Shown here one piece after another: positions 53,151 through 62,300 of a stretch of DNA of 64,000 bases. Position numbers and translations under genes: made by a program. Source of the stretch: Emticicia sp031378345 (GTDB lineage Bacteria; Bacteroidota; Bacteroidia; Cytophagales; Spirosomataceae); the NCBI GenBank assembly GCA_031378345.1, contig JANNDY010000106.1, positions 97,039-161,038 of the forward strand. The letters run 5' to 3'. Numbering within the stretch: the stretch's first letter is position 1; every line of letters starts with the position of its first letter. Under the pieces are notes generated by a model. The model was not told the DNA's origin. It searched no databases and saw only the letters and a list, made by a program, of their open reading frames with translations.

Positions 53151-54206
53151 ATGCTACATTCAAAAATTGCAGGAATAGGTTTCTATGTTCCTGAAAATAT
53201 AGTTACCAATCAAGACCTAATGAAAGTGATGGACACCACCGACGAGTGGATTCAGGAACGTTCAGGAATTAAGGAACGACGCTACGGAAAAAAAGGCGAA
53301 GAAACACCTACCACAATGGGTGCGGCGGCGGCAAAAATCGCTTGTGAACGAGCTAATATTTCACTCGAAGAAATAGATTTTATTGTGTTTGCAACCCTCA
53401 GTCCCGACTACTATTTTCCTGGTTGTGGGGTACTTTTGCAAAGAGAATTGGGCATTTCGCACAAAGAAATGGGTGCTTTAGATATTCGAAATCAATGTTC
53501 GGGCTTTATTTATGCACTCTCGGTTGCCGACCAATTTATTAAGGCAGGAATGTACAAAAATGTGTTAGTAGTTGGCTCTGAAATGCACTCAATGGGGCTT
53601 GATTTTTCAACTCGTGGACGAAATGTTGCCGTACTTTTTGGCGATGGTGCAGGAGCTGTCTTACTACAACCAACCGAAGAAGAAGGCAAAGGGATTTTGA
53701 CAACTCACCTACATTCCAATGGTACTTATGCTGAAGAACTGGCATTGATAAGCCCTGGAAGTCATGGTGGTTATCATTTGGGGGCAGAGCAATTTGGGTT
53801 TCCTGATGTAGAATATGGGGAGATTTTTGTCTATGAAAATTTGCTCGAAAACAAAACCTATTACCCCAATATGAATGGTCAGTTGGTGTTCAAAACTGCC
53901 GTAACGAAGTTTCCCGAAGTTATCATGGAAGCACTCAACAAAACTGGTTTGGCTGTTAGCGATATTGATATGTTAGTGCCTCACCAAGCCAATCTCCGCA
54001 TTGCCCAATTCGTTCAGCGTTCGCTAAAATTGCCTGACGAAAAGGTTTTTAACAACATCATGAAATACGGAAATACGACCGCCGCATCTATTCCAATTGC
54101 CCTTTGCGAAGCTTATGAAGCAGGAAAAATAAAGGATGGTGATTTGGTTTGTTTGGCGGCTTTTGGTAGTGGCTTTACATGGGGCTCGGCTCTAATTCGC
54201 TGGTAG
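53151..54206 (+). CDS. fabH: Beta-ketoacyl-ACP synthase III
   Basis: The protein has 351 residues. The catalytic triad of the thiolase fold is visible: Cys116 in RNQCSGF, His in PHQANLRI (about 279) and Asn in YGNTTAASIPI (about 309). DTTDEWIQERSGI and the C-terminal LAAFGSGFTWGSALIRW are FabH landmarks. It condenses an acyl-CoA primer with malonyl-ACP. No other fab genes are adjacent, so this may be an additional, stand-alone FabH paralogue. Confidence 0.93.
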   Translation: MLHSKIAGIGFYVPENIVTNQDLMKVMDTTDEWIQERSGIKERRYGKKGEETPTTMGAAAAKIACERANISLEEIDFIVFATLSPDYYFPGCGVLLQRELGISHKEMGALDIRNQCSGFIYALSVADQFIKAGMYKNVLVVGSEMHSMGLDFSTRGRNVAVLFGDGAGAVLLQPTEEEGKGILTTHLHSNGTYAEELALISPGSHGGYHLGAEQFGFPDVEYGEIFVYENLLENKTYYPNMNGQLVFKTAVTKFPEVIMEALNKTGLAVSDIDMLVPHQANLRIAQFVQRSLKLPDEKVFNNIMKYGNTTAASIPIALCEAYEAGKIKDGDLVCLAAFGSGFTWGSALIRW

Positions 54207-54273
54207 TCAGGTGTTTATAAAAAAAATACCTAATATCTTTACGAAACTATTAAGTTATTGTCGCAAGAAATTT

Positions 54274-54345
54274 AACGCAGATTAAGGATTGATTAAAAAA
54301 TCTGTAAATATCAGCGTTGAATTTCTTTATCAGCGTTTTCAAAGT
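54274..54345. repeat. AACGCAG/ATCAGCGTT repeat
   Basis: AACGCAGATT (54274-54283) pairs with AAATCTG and ATCAGCGTT copies further right, with ATCAGCGTT present twice. It is another of the word-type intergenic hairpins. The rest of the 54207-54488 gap holds no gene. Confidence 0.65.
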
Positions 54346-54488
54346 GCATTTTTTTGTTTGCGATATTATCTTTATAATTCCGTAATGGCATTATTAAAAA
54401 CAGGTATATTTACGCTATTTTATGAATGGTTTATTTTGGAATCTTGCATTATTAAAGCAGTTTTAACCAAAACCAAATCCTTCTAAAC

Positions 54489-55823
54489 ATGAAAACACTC
54501 GTTAGCCTCCTCTTCGTAGGTGTGATTATTCTCACATTTGTACAACTCACGCCACCCAACCCCGCACCTTTGGTAGCACCACCAGCCTCAAATCAACCTC
54601 CTTTTCCAGATTTTGGCTACATGGTGCCAGGTTATTCAGGACCAATTCCTGTTTTTAAATTGAGTCAAAATTACCCTCAAACTATGCCTAAAGTACCTCT
54701 GCCAGACTTTTTTAAGATTGATTACAAAAAAAATTGGAAGGAATATCTTTTGGCTGTGCAGAGATATTGTTTTGAAGGAAATACAAACACCGATTTTAGG
54801 GTCGAGAATAATAACGTAAGGCAGTGGTACCACATGCCGTGGCAACATTATGGGCCTCAAGGTAGGGAAGGTTTTCATGGATTAACGCAAGAAGCACCTA
54901 TCAAGGCTTTTCAATTAGCACCAACTCAAACCTTTGACTCTTCGGGGGCAGTTGCAGTTGGTTTTTATAATGCTACTTCGGCATATACAATAGGTAAAGT
55001 TTGGCAGAATCATAACAAACCCAACGATTCGACTAATATGAATTTTGCAAATGGCTCAGTTTTGTTCAAAATTTTGTTTGCAACTTTGCCAGAATCAATA
55101 GCAGTACAACAAGTACCATGGCTCACAAATGGACTTTGGTGGGACGCTTACCCAGCTCCAAATTTTAAAAAGCCTGTGAGAGAGCAGACAAAAGTTGTGT
55201 TAGTTCAAATGGATATTATGGTGCGTGATGTACGCTCACCTAATGGCTGGATTTTTGGAAATTTTCAGTATAATGGTAAAATGAATAAGGCAAATAAATG
55301 GGAAAATTTAGTTCCCGTAGGCATTATGTGGGGAGAAGACCCTACAAATAATACAAATGTTTCAAATCCAAATCCAACCAAAACGATTATAAATCCAAAT
55401 TTATTAGAAACAATCATCAACCCCGATGCAAATGAGTTGCCACCAACTCATTTGGGCTGGAATAGTCGCCTAAATGGGCCTGTTGATAACCCTCAAAGCT
55501 CGTGTTATAGCTGCCATGCCACTGCAGAATATCCCCAAATCTCACCCGCAAGCCCACTTTTTGACTCTACTACCTTAGCAAATAACCCTATAGGTTCAGT
55601 TGGTTGGATGCGGTGGTTTCAGAATAATAAATGTGGGCAGGTATTTGATAAGGGAGCAATCTCAACAGATTTTAGCTTACAAATGGCAGCTGCTTTGCAA
55701 AGCTTTGACGATTGGAAAGCAACACAAGGAGGGCTTTTTGCTTCAAGCTTTAAGAAAAAGGTTTTATTAACTTCTAACCCGAAACATAAAAAACATAAGA
55801 TGATTCATCCGATTCTTAGATAA
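54489..55823 (+). CDS. Single-heme c-type cytochrome-like protein (copy 1)
   Basis: The protein has 444 residues. An N-terminal signal or anchor (LVSLLFVGVIILTFVQL) is followed by a Pro-rich linker. Landmarks are WYHMPWQHYGPQGREGFHG (about 113), VGFYNATSAYTIGKVW, MVRDVRSPNGWIFGNFQYNG and LGWNSRLNGPVDNPQSSC. One CxxCH heme site is in CYSCHATAEYPQIS (about residue 341). The same pattern is in copy 2 (56220). I recall related proteins in other bacteria but no function. The heme and export signal suggest a periplasmic electron acceptor or sensor, perhaps for the downstream oxidoreductase. Confidence 0.7.
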   Translation: MKTLVSLLFVGVIILTFVQLTPPNPAPLVAPPASNQPPFPDFGYMVPGYSGPIPVFKLSQNYPQTMPKVPLPDFFKIDYKKNWKEYLLAVQRYCFEGNTNTDFRVENNNVRQWYHMPWQHYGPQGREGFHGLTQEAPIKAFQLAPTQTFDSSGAVAVGFYNATSAYTIGKVWQNHNKPNDSTNMNFANGSVLFKILFATLPESIAVQQVPWLTNGLWWDAYPAPNFKKPVREQTKVVLVQMDIMVRDVRSPNGWIFGNFQYNGKMNKANKWENLVPVGIMWGEDPTNNTNVSNPNPTKTIINPNLLETIINPDANELPPTHLGWNSRLNGPVDNPQSSCYSCHATAEYPQISPASPLFDSTTLANNPIGSVGWMRWFQNNKCGQVFDKGAISTDFSLQMAAALQSFDDWKATQGGLFASSFKKKVLLTSNPKHKKHKMIHPILR

Positions 55824-55867
55824 GATATAATTGTTTTATTAAACAACTTCTTTTCTTATAAATCACC

Positions 55868-55907
55868 AAATCAAGGTTAGGCATTTTGCTTGACCTTGAT
55901 TTTTTTT
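55868..55907 (+). terminator. Terminator after cytochrome copy 1
   Basis: AAATCAAGGT (55868-55877) pairs with ACCTTGATTT (55893-55902), followed by T residues to 55907. Confidence 0.88.
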
Positions 55908-56088
55908 GGTTGGTGTTTAGAAAGCTATATTCAAGCATCAAAAAATATTTTTCCACAAAACGAAAAACACGTAAAAATACCTATATTTTGTATTTCCCAA
56001 ATACATAATTTTGTGAAATTTATAGCCGTAAAATTCTTTCTACCACAAATAATACATCGTTCCCAAAAAGTAAAAAAAAGACATTTTG

Positions 56089-56131
56089 AATAGTAGATAA
56101 ATATTTGATAATCAAGTATTTATCTACTATT
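56089..56131. repeat. 43-bp near-perfect palindrome
   Basis: Two 21-nt arms (AATAGTAGATAAATATTTGAT and its partner) differ at one position, with a single central base. It lies 88 bp before cytochrome copy 2 and may be a regulator site or cruciform. Confidence 0.8.
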
Positions 56132-56219
56132 TATCAGCTTTACTTACCTTACAATTCCACACTAAGAAAATTTTATTTACCAATTCTTTATTGTCCGAAA
56201 CCTAAATTTATCTAAACAA

Positions 56220-57665
56220 ATGAAACATTTTAATCAAAGAAATGCCTTTCTCGGCATAGTCATTTTACTATTTGGCTTTTCAGTAATTTATCAACTTGGT
56301 TGCACACCCAAAAATGCACCAAATGAAGAAACAGAATTAGAAAAACTCGCCCAAACTGACTACAAAGGTTTTCCTGATTTTGGTAGAATGCTTTCTCCCA
56401 AAGATTTTGACACACAATTTCCTAATCAAAGTGTTTTTAAATTACGTCAAGATTACCCAAGTACGATGCCGAGTAATAGCGAAATTCCAAAATTTTTTGA
56501 GATTCCTTTTGACAAAAAAGACAAATGGAAAGATTGGATTATGGCGGTGCGTGATTATTGTTTCGATGGCATGATTGACGTAGATTTTGTTGCTCAAAAA
56601 AATAAAACCCATGACTGGTACCACATGCCTTGGTTGCATTGGGGCAATTTGGCTTCGGAAGGTTTTCATGGTTTGGCAAAGGAGGCATCGGTAAGCCCTT
56701 ATCAATTACAGGTTTCTCAAAAAGACACTGGACAAGTTTATGCTCTTGGTTTTTATAATAATTTTGCAGGAAATGTGCTTCACAAAATGTGGAAAAACCC
56801 AACCGCACCTAACGCCTACGCAACGCAAGGTCCAAAAGGAGGGTTTCCGCATGGAACTGTCATTTTCAAATTGCTATTTACCGACCTTGATTCGACTGAT
56901 GTTTCTTACTTGAAAAACCCTTTTGTCTGGAATGCCTACGTAACGCCCACTTGGAATGGTGGCGTTGATAATGGTCGAATAGTGAAAAAAATGAACCTAA
57001 TTCAGATGGATTTGATGGTGCGAGATACAACCGCTGATAAATATGGCACAGGCTGGGTTTTTGGCACTTTTTGCTATAATGGCGACATAAATAATGGAAA
57101 ATCAATGAAAGAAAGGGTCAAAAACCTTGTTCCAGTAGGCATTCAGTTTGGAAATGACCCAAATAATACTGAAAATTTCATTAACCCATATCCAGTTTCA
57201 AAAACAATCATTAATGCAAATCTTAAAGAAACTTTTATCAATCCAAGTGCTGACTTGCCTCCGCAACATTTGGGTTGGGGTGGTCGCTTAGATGGACCTG
57301 TTGATTTGAATACTGCTTCTTGTATGTCGTGTCATAGCACGGGCGAGTTTCCGCAAATTGCTTCTCTCGTTCCTGCCCAATCTTTTATAGGAACTACCAA
57401 TAAATACGGTGCTTTAGATTCTTTAACCGAAACCAATGCACCCGCTTTCAAGAAATATTTTTCTAATATCAGGTGTGGAACTGCCTACGACCCAAAATTG
57501 GCAACATCAACAGACTTTTCACTACAAGTTTCGCTGGCTTTACAATATTTTTGGCAATGGCGAAATTCAGAAATCGGTGGCTATTATTTTTCTGAATACG
57601 AAAGGGTAGCTCGACAAGTAAATCGTGGTGGTGGTTTTAAAATAAAATCGGTTGGTAAGAAATGA
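56220..57665 (+). CDS. Single-heme c-type cytochrome-like protein (copy 2)
   Basis: The protein has 481 residues and is a paralogue of the gene at 54489. A hydrophobic N-terminus (GIVILLFGFSVIYQLGC) with a possible lipobox Cys gives a lipoprotein. The shared pattern is WYHMPWLHWGNLASEGFHG, LGFYNNFAGNVLHKMW, GWVFGTFCYNGDIN and LGWGGRLDGPVDLNTASC. The heme motif is CMSCHSTGEFPQI (about residue 366). The two copies presumably arose by duplication before diverging. Downstream is a long TGACGAAT-word hairpin, then the phosphoesterase and XDH-like genes on the same strand. Confidence 0.72.
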   Translation: MKHFNQRNAFLGIVILLFGFSVIYQLGCTPKNAPNEETELEKLAQTDYKGFPDFGRMLSPKDFDTQFPNQSVFKLRQDYPSTMPSNSEIPKFFEIPFDKKDKWKDWIMAVRDYCFDGMIDVDFVAQKNKTHDWYHMPWLHWGNLASEGFHGLAKEASVSPYQLQVSQKDTGQVYALGFYNNFAGNVLHKMWKNPTAPNAYATQGPKGGFPHGTVIFKLLFTDLDSTDVSYLKNPFVWNAYVTPTWNGGVDNGRIVKKMNLIQMDLMVRDTTADKYGTGWVFGTFCYNGDINNGKSMKERVKNLVPVGIQFGNDPNNTENFINPYPVSKTIINANLKETFINPSADLPPQHLGWGGRLDGPVDLNTASCMSCHSTGEFPQIASLVPAQSFIGTTNKYGALDSLTETNAPAFKKYFSNIRCGTAYDPKLATSTDFSLQVSLALQYFWQWRNSEIGGYYFSEYERVARQVNRGGGFKIKSVGKK

Positions 57666-57670
57666 TTCAG

Positions 57671-57839
57671 AATGACGAATTATTCGAATGACGAATGTAG
57701 AATAGAAAAAAACAATGACGAATTTCTCGAATGACGAATGTAGAATAGAAGATAAAAATCGTAATTCGAGAAATTCAGAAAACTCGTCATTCAAATAATT
57801 CGTCATTCGAGAAATTCGTCATTCGAACAATTCGTCATT
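57671..57839. repeat. Large TGACGAAT-word palindrome (4 + 4 copies)
   Basis: AATGACGAAT occurs at 57671, 57687, 57714 and 57730. Its inverse ATTCGTCATT occurs at 57798, 57814 and 57830, plus a one-mismatch copy at 57782. The right arm keeps an exact 16-bp period, and the left arm has 16-, 27- and 16-bp steps. The whole region forms a giant imperfect hairpin upstream of the phosphoesterase gene. Confidence 0.88.
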
Positions 57840-57857
57840 CAATTTATTCAAAAAACT

Positions 57858-59351
57858 ATGGCAACACAAACTATCCCTACGCCTAATAATCTTTCAAAAA
57901 TCAAGCATATTATAGTGCTGATGATGGAAAATCGCTCATTTGATAACCTTTTGGGCTGGTTGTATCATGATGACCAACAGCGTGCTGACCAACCAAAATT
58001 TGAAGGTTTGACCTACGATTTATGGAATCCATTAGACAATATTGATACCGATGGAAATAAATTTATTGAGAAAGTTCCTGTCGAAATGAATGGGCAGAAA
58101 AAATATAAACACGGCAAGCAAGTACCAAATCCTGTTGATTTTACCTTGCCAAGTCCCGACCCAGGCGAAGGTTATAAGGATACAAATTTTCAGCTTTATG
58201 GTGTTTATAATGTAGATTCAGTCTACCCACCTGCGGCGGTTAATATTGGTTTTGTCAATAATTATCAAAATGCAATGCTTTATGGTACGTACTCGTTTGG
58301 CGATGCTCCGACCGACCCACGTGCCATTATGAAATGCTATACGCCTGCCCAAACGCCTGTTTTGTCGCAATTGGCAAAAAGTTTTGCAGTTTGCGACCAA
58401 TATTATTGTTCCATTCCAAGTCAAACTTTGCCAAACCGAGATTTTGTTCATGCCGCAACTTCCACGGGTTATGTCAATAATAAGCCTTATTCTAATTGCG
58501 ATGCAAAAACGATTTTCAATCAAATGCAAGATGCCATTAATGCAGGAAGAAATGATTTGAGTTGGGGCATTTATAGCGGAGATTCTGATGGAAAGCCTTT
58601 CTCGCTTACACGCACAATTATGACGCAACTAACTGATAGTCAGTTTAATAGCAATTTTAAAACTTATACGCAATTTTCGCAAGATGCCGCCAATGGCACT
58701 TTGCCTTCGTATAGTTTTTTAGAGCCGCAATTTTCGGGAGAACTCCAAAATGACCAACATCCACCTTCGGATATTCGAAAAGGCGAGCGTTTTATGGCGG
58801 ATATTTATAATGCCATTGTAGCTTCTCCTTGTTGGAACGAAACGCTTTTTATCATTACGTATGACGAACACGGCGGTTGCTACGACCACGTTAGTCCGCC
58901 CACGGGTGCGAAAAATCCTGATGAAAAAAACTTGGCTGGACAAATGGGTTTTATGTTCAATCGCTTCGGAATGCGGGTGCCGACTGTCCTTATTTCACCT
59001 TTGATTGAAGCTGAACAAATATTTCGGTCGCCAAATTTTCCTCCTTTTGATCATACTTCTATCATCAAAACCATTCAAAAATGCTTTGGTTTAGATGGAT
59101 ATTTGACTCAAAGAGATAAAAATGCACAAGATTTGGGTGGAGTTTTGAATTTGGATTCTCCCCGAACAAGCGATTTGCCAAGTTTACAACCTTTGTCATT
59201 TAATAATAATACAGACGACCCTCTCCACGAAAATGATTTGCATCGAAATATTGCCTCAACGCTTGAATTGATGACAGGTTTACCGCAAAAACCCGATCAA
59301 AATATTCATCAATATATTGGAACAGCTTATCAGGAGCATTTTGGGAAGTGA
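57858..59351 (+). CDS. Phosphoesterase / phospholipase C family protein (PF04185)
   Basis: The protein has 497 residues and starts without a signal peptide. IKHIIVLMMENRSFDNLLGW (about residues 15-34) carries the metal-binding E-N of the family. FAVCDQYYCSIPSQTLPNRDF and LFIITYDEHGGCYDHVSPP (about 336-354) and FDHTSIIKTIQKCFG are further signatures. Such enzymes hydrolyse phosphate esters or phospholipids. A cytoplasmic location would be unusual, and an N-terminal extension or Tat leader is absent. It is followed 40 bp later by the XDH-like gene, so they are probably co-transcribed. Confidence 0.88.
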   Translation: MATQTIPTPNNLSKIKHIIVLMMENRSFDNLLGWLYHDDQQRADQPKFEGLTYDLWNPLDNIDTDGNKFIEKVPVEMNGQKKYKHGKQVPNPVDFTLPSPDPGEGYKDTNFQLYGVYNVDSVYPPAAVNIGFVNNYQNAMLYGTYSFGDAPTDPRAIMKCYTPAQTPVLSQLAKSFAVCDQYYCSIPSQTLPNRDFVHAATSTGYVNNKPYSNCDAKTIFNQMQDAINAGRNDLSWGIYSGDSDGKPFSLTRTIMTQLTDSQFNSNFKTYTQFSQDAANGTLPSYSFLEPQFSGELQNDQHPPSDIRKGERFMADIYNAIVASPCWNETLFIITYDEHGGCYDHVSPPTGAKNPDEKNLAGQMGFMFNRFGMRVPTVLISPLIEAEQIFRSPNFPPFDHTSIIKTIQKCFGLDGYLTQRDKNAQDLGGVLNLDSPRTSDLPSLQPLSFNNNTDDPLHENDLHRNIASTLELMTGLPQKPDQNIHQYIGTAYQEHFGK

Positions 59352-59391
59352 TTTACCAAAAAACTATCAACCTTATTCAAAAAATACCGCC

Positions 59392-62300
59392 ATGCCAAGC
59401 ACAAAAAACTATCAAAACGACCTTCAATTTTATATCAATGGTGAAAAACACCATATCGAAAACCCCGACCCTTCAGCCTTGCTTGTTGATTATTTGAGAA
59501 GCACAAAAATTGGGCTTACAGGCACAAAACACGCCTGCGGACAAGGTGGTTGTGGCTCTTGCACGGTTATGCTTTCGTATTGGGACGATGCCCGAAATGA
59601 AGTCGTAAATGCTTCATGCAATTCGTGTTTGCGACCTTTGGTGGCCCTCGATGGCATGGAAGTTACAACAATCGAAGGCTTAGGAAGCGTAGATACCGAA
59701 ATCAGCCCTGTGCAGTATGCCATTGCCAAAAACAATGGTTCGCAATGTGGTTATTGCACGCCAGGTTTTGTCATGAATATGCACTCACTTTTGATTGAAA
59801 AAGAAGGGCAAGACCTCTCCCAGAAGCAAATAGAGCAATGTTTTGATGGAAATATCTGTCGCTGCACAGGTTTTCGTCCAATACTTTATGGCATGAAAAC
59901 CTTCGCAACTGACTGGACTCCAGCAGATGAAATTGGCACACCTCCTTGTTTAATTGACCCTGCCGAAGCTGTAAAACATTATGATAAACCAAGAAAAATC
60001 AACGAAAATGACTTAAATAAAGACCCTCGACCGCTGCATTATTCTAAATATGGCGTTGAGTGGTTTCGCCCAATTAATCTGAAAGCTGTGCATGAAATAA
60101 TGGCACATTGCAAAGATGCTGATGCAATAAAATTGGTTTGTGGAAATACCTCAAAAGGCATTCCATCTATCAATCCGACTGACCCAAAGGTGATGATTGA
60201 TATTAGCCAAATCAAAGAATTGAAGCGAGTGAAAATTACTAATTCTAAGATTACAGTTGGTTCGGCTACAACTTATTCTGAGTTTTTGGATATTTTGGAT
60301 AAGCAAATTGCCGAAGTCAATGCCACACAACTCAAAGGCTTAAATGCCTTGCACTACATGGCAATTCGGACGGCAGGAAAAATCGTCAGAAACATGGCAA
60401 GTTTGGCAGGAAACACCATGTTAGTTGCCAGAAATGTAACAAGCGGCTACCCTTTTCCTTCCGATTTGTTTGTGGCTTTGGCAGTTCTTGAAACCGAATT
60501 GTCTGTTTCTTTGAAAGGCGACATTCAGAAAATTCCAATCCTTGATTTTCTTGAAAAATACAATAAAAACAAGGCTTTTCAGCAGCAAGCAATCATCGTG
60601 GCATATCATATTCCGATGACAAATGAGGGCGATTTTGTGCAAACTTTCAAAGTGGCAATTCGCCTTGAAAACTCTCATTCACTTGCAAATGCAGGTTTTA
60701 AGGTAAATTTAGACAAAAATAAATGTATCAAAAATGCTCTTTTGGTTGTCGGAGGAATTGACACAAAACCTTTTAGAGCAAGCAAAACAGAAGATTTTTT
60801 ACTTGGAAAAATTTTCACTGCCAAAACAATGGAAGGAGCATTACAGGTTTTGTCAATAGAACTTCAAAATGTCATTCAAAATTTACCAAAATGGTTTTTA
60901 GATTTGCCAAGCGAAGGTGTTTCCAACGATTACAGAAAATCTTTAGTTGAAAGTTATTTTTATAAATATTTCATAGAAATTTTACAAGAAATTTCACCTA
61001 ACGAAGTGCCAGAAGTAGATAATTCTGCCCCTCAAATTGCCTTTGATAGACCAGTTTCCAAAGGAACGCAGGAGTATAGTTCTTATAAAGATGAATACCC
61101 AATTAATTTGCCCATCATCAAACTTACAGCTTTTGAGCAAGCAACAGGCGAGGCAATTTACACACATGATATTCCTGTTCCTGTGAAGGGTTTGCAGGGG
61201 GCTTTTGTAACAAGTACGCAAACTTTAGCCAAATTTCATTATCAAATTCCGCTTGAAAATGGAACATTTCAAGAAGCAAGTGTTGCAGAAGTTTTGGCCC
61301 ATGTAAAAAGCAAATTTGGTGATGTTATAGCATTTTTCACCTATCGCGATATTCCCGAAGGAGGCACAAATGGCTCGTCGGATGCTTATGCTCCCGACCC
61401 GATTTTTTGTGTAGATAGCGTTACTTGTTTTGGTCAATGTATTGGCTTGCTCGTTGCCGAACAAGAACAAACTGCCCTCAATGCTGCCAATTATTTAGCA
61501 AATAATTGCATTTGTTATACCGATTTCGGAAATATCATTTTAGATATTCAAGAAGCTGTCAAAGCAAATAGTATTTTCCCAGATTATACCCAAGCAACTG
61601 ACGACAACCAAAAAATAACTGCACCAAATAGTGATATTTCTTGGGTAATAAAAACTGGCGGAGCTGGACTTGAAACTGGGCTTCAATATAGTTCGGCAAG
61701 CATCAATGGCGTGGAATGTACGATTGTGGCAGGAACGCAACAAACTGGCGACCAAATCCATTTTTATATGGAAACGCAGTCTTGTTTTAGTCAACCCGGC
61801 GAGCAAAGACAAATGCTTGTCAATCCTTCGAGCCAAAGCCCCGATAGTGTGCAGTCAAACATTTCTCAAACCCTAAATATTCCCGAAAATAACATCGAGG
61901 TTGATATAAAATGGCTTGGAGGGGGCTACGGAGGCAAAACTACACGCACAACTTATGTCGCTTCGCCAACGGCTTTGGCAAGTCTAAAATTAAAGAAGCC
62001 AGTAAGAGTTGCCATGCCACGAGATATTGACTCATATATGATTGGCAAAAGACACCCATTTTTGGGAGAATATAACATTGCGATTGTACCTGATGGAGCA
62101 GATAAAGGTAAAATTATCGGGACAGTTTTTGAGTTTTATTCTAATGGTGGAAACACAAAAGATTGTTCGTTTGATGTAATGGATTGTGCCATTTTGGGAG
62201 CAGATAATGCTTATAATGTGCCAAATTTTCAGGCAGAAGGCTTTGTTTGCAAGACAAATCGCAGTAGTAACAATGCCATGCGGTCGTATGGAGGTGTGCA

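Larger units (their letters stand above)
55824..56219. other. Gap with terminator and large palindrome, no gene
   Basis: It contains the terminator at 55868-55907 and the 43-bp palindrome at 56089-56131. Short open frames here show no coding character. Confidence 0.6.

Noticed and set aside
55890..56093. Small gene of 67 residues in the cytochrome gap
   Set aside because: Its start lies in the terminator T-run, and the sequence has no motif or ribosome-site support.
57671..57839. Possible CRISPR array from evenly spaced repeats
   Set aside because: Units are only about 10 bp, spacers 6 bp, and the second half is inverted. No cas genes are nearby. It is a palindromic word repeat.
59317..59391. 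Earlier start for the XDH-like protein
   Set aside because: It overlaps the preceding phosphoesterase, and the 25 extra residues are not family-like; ATG 59392 gives the usual XDH N-terminus.
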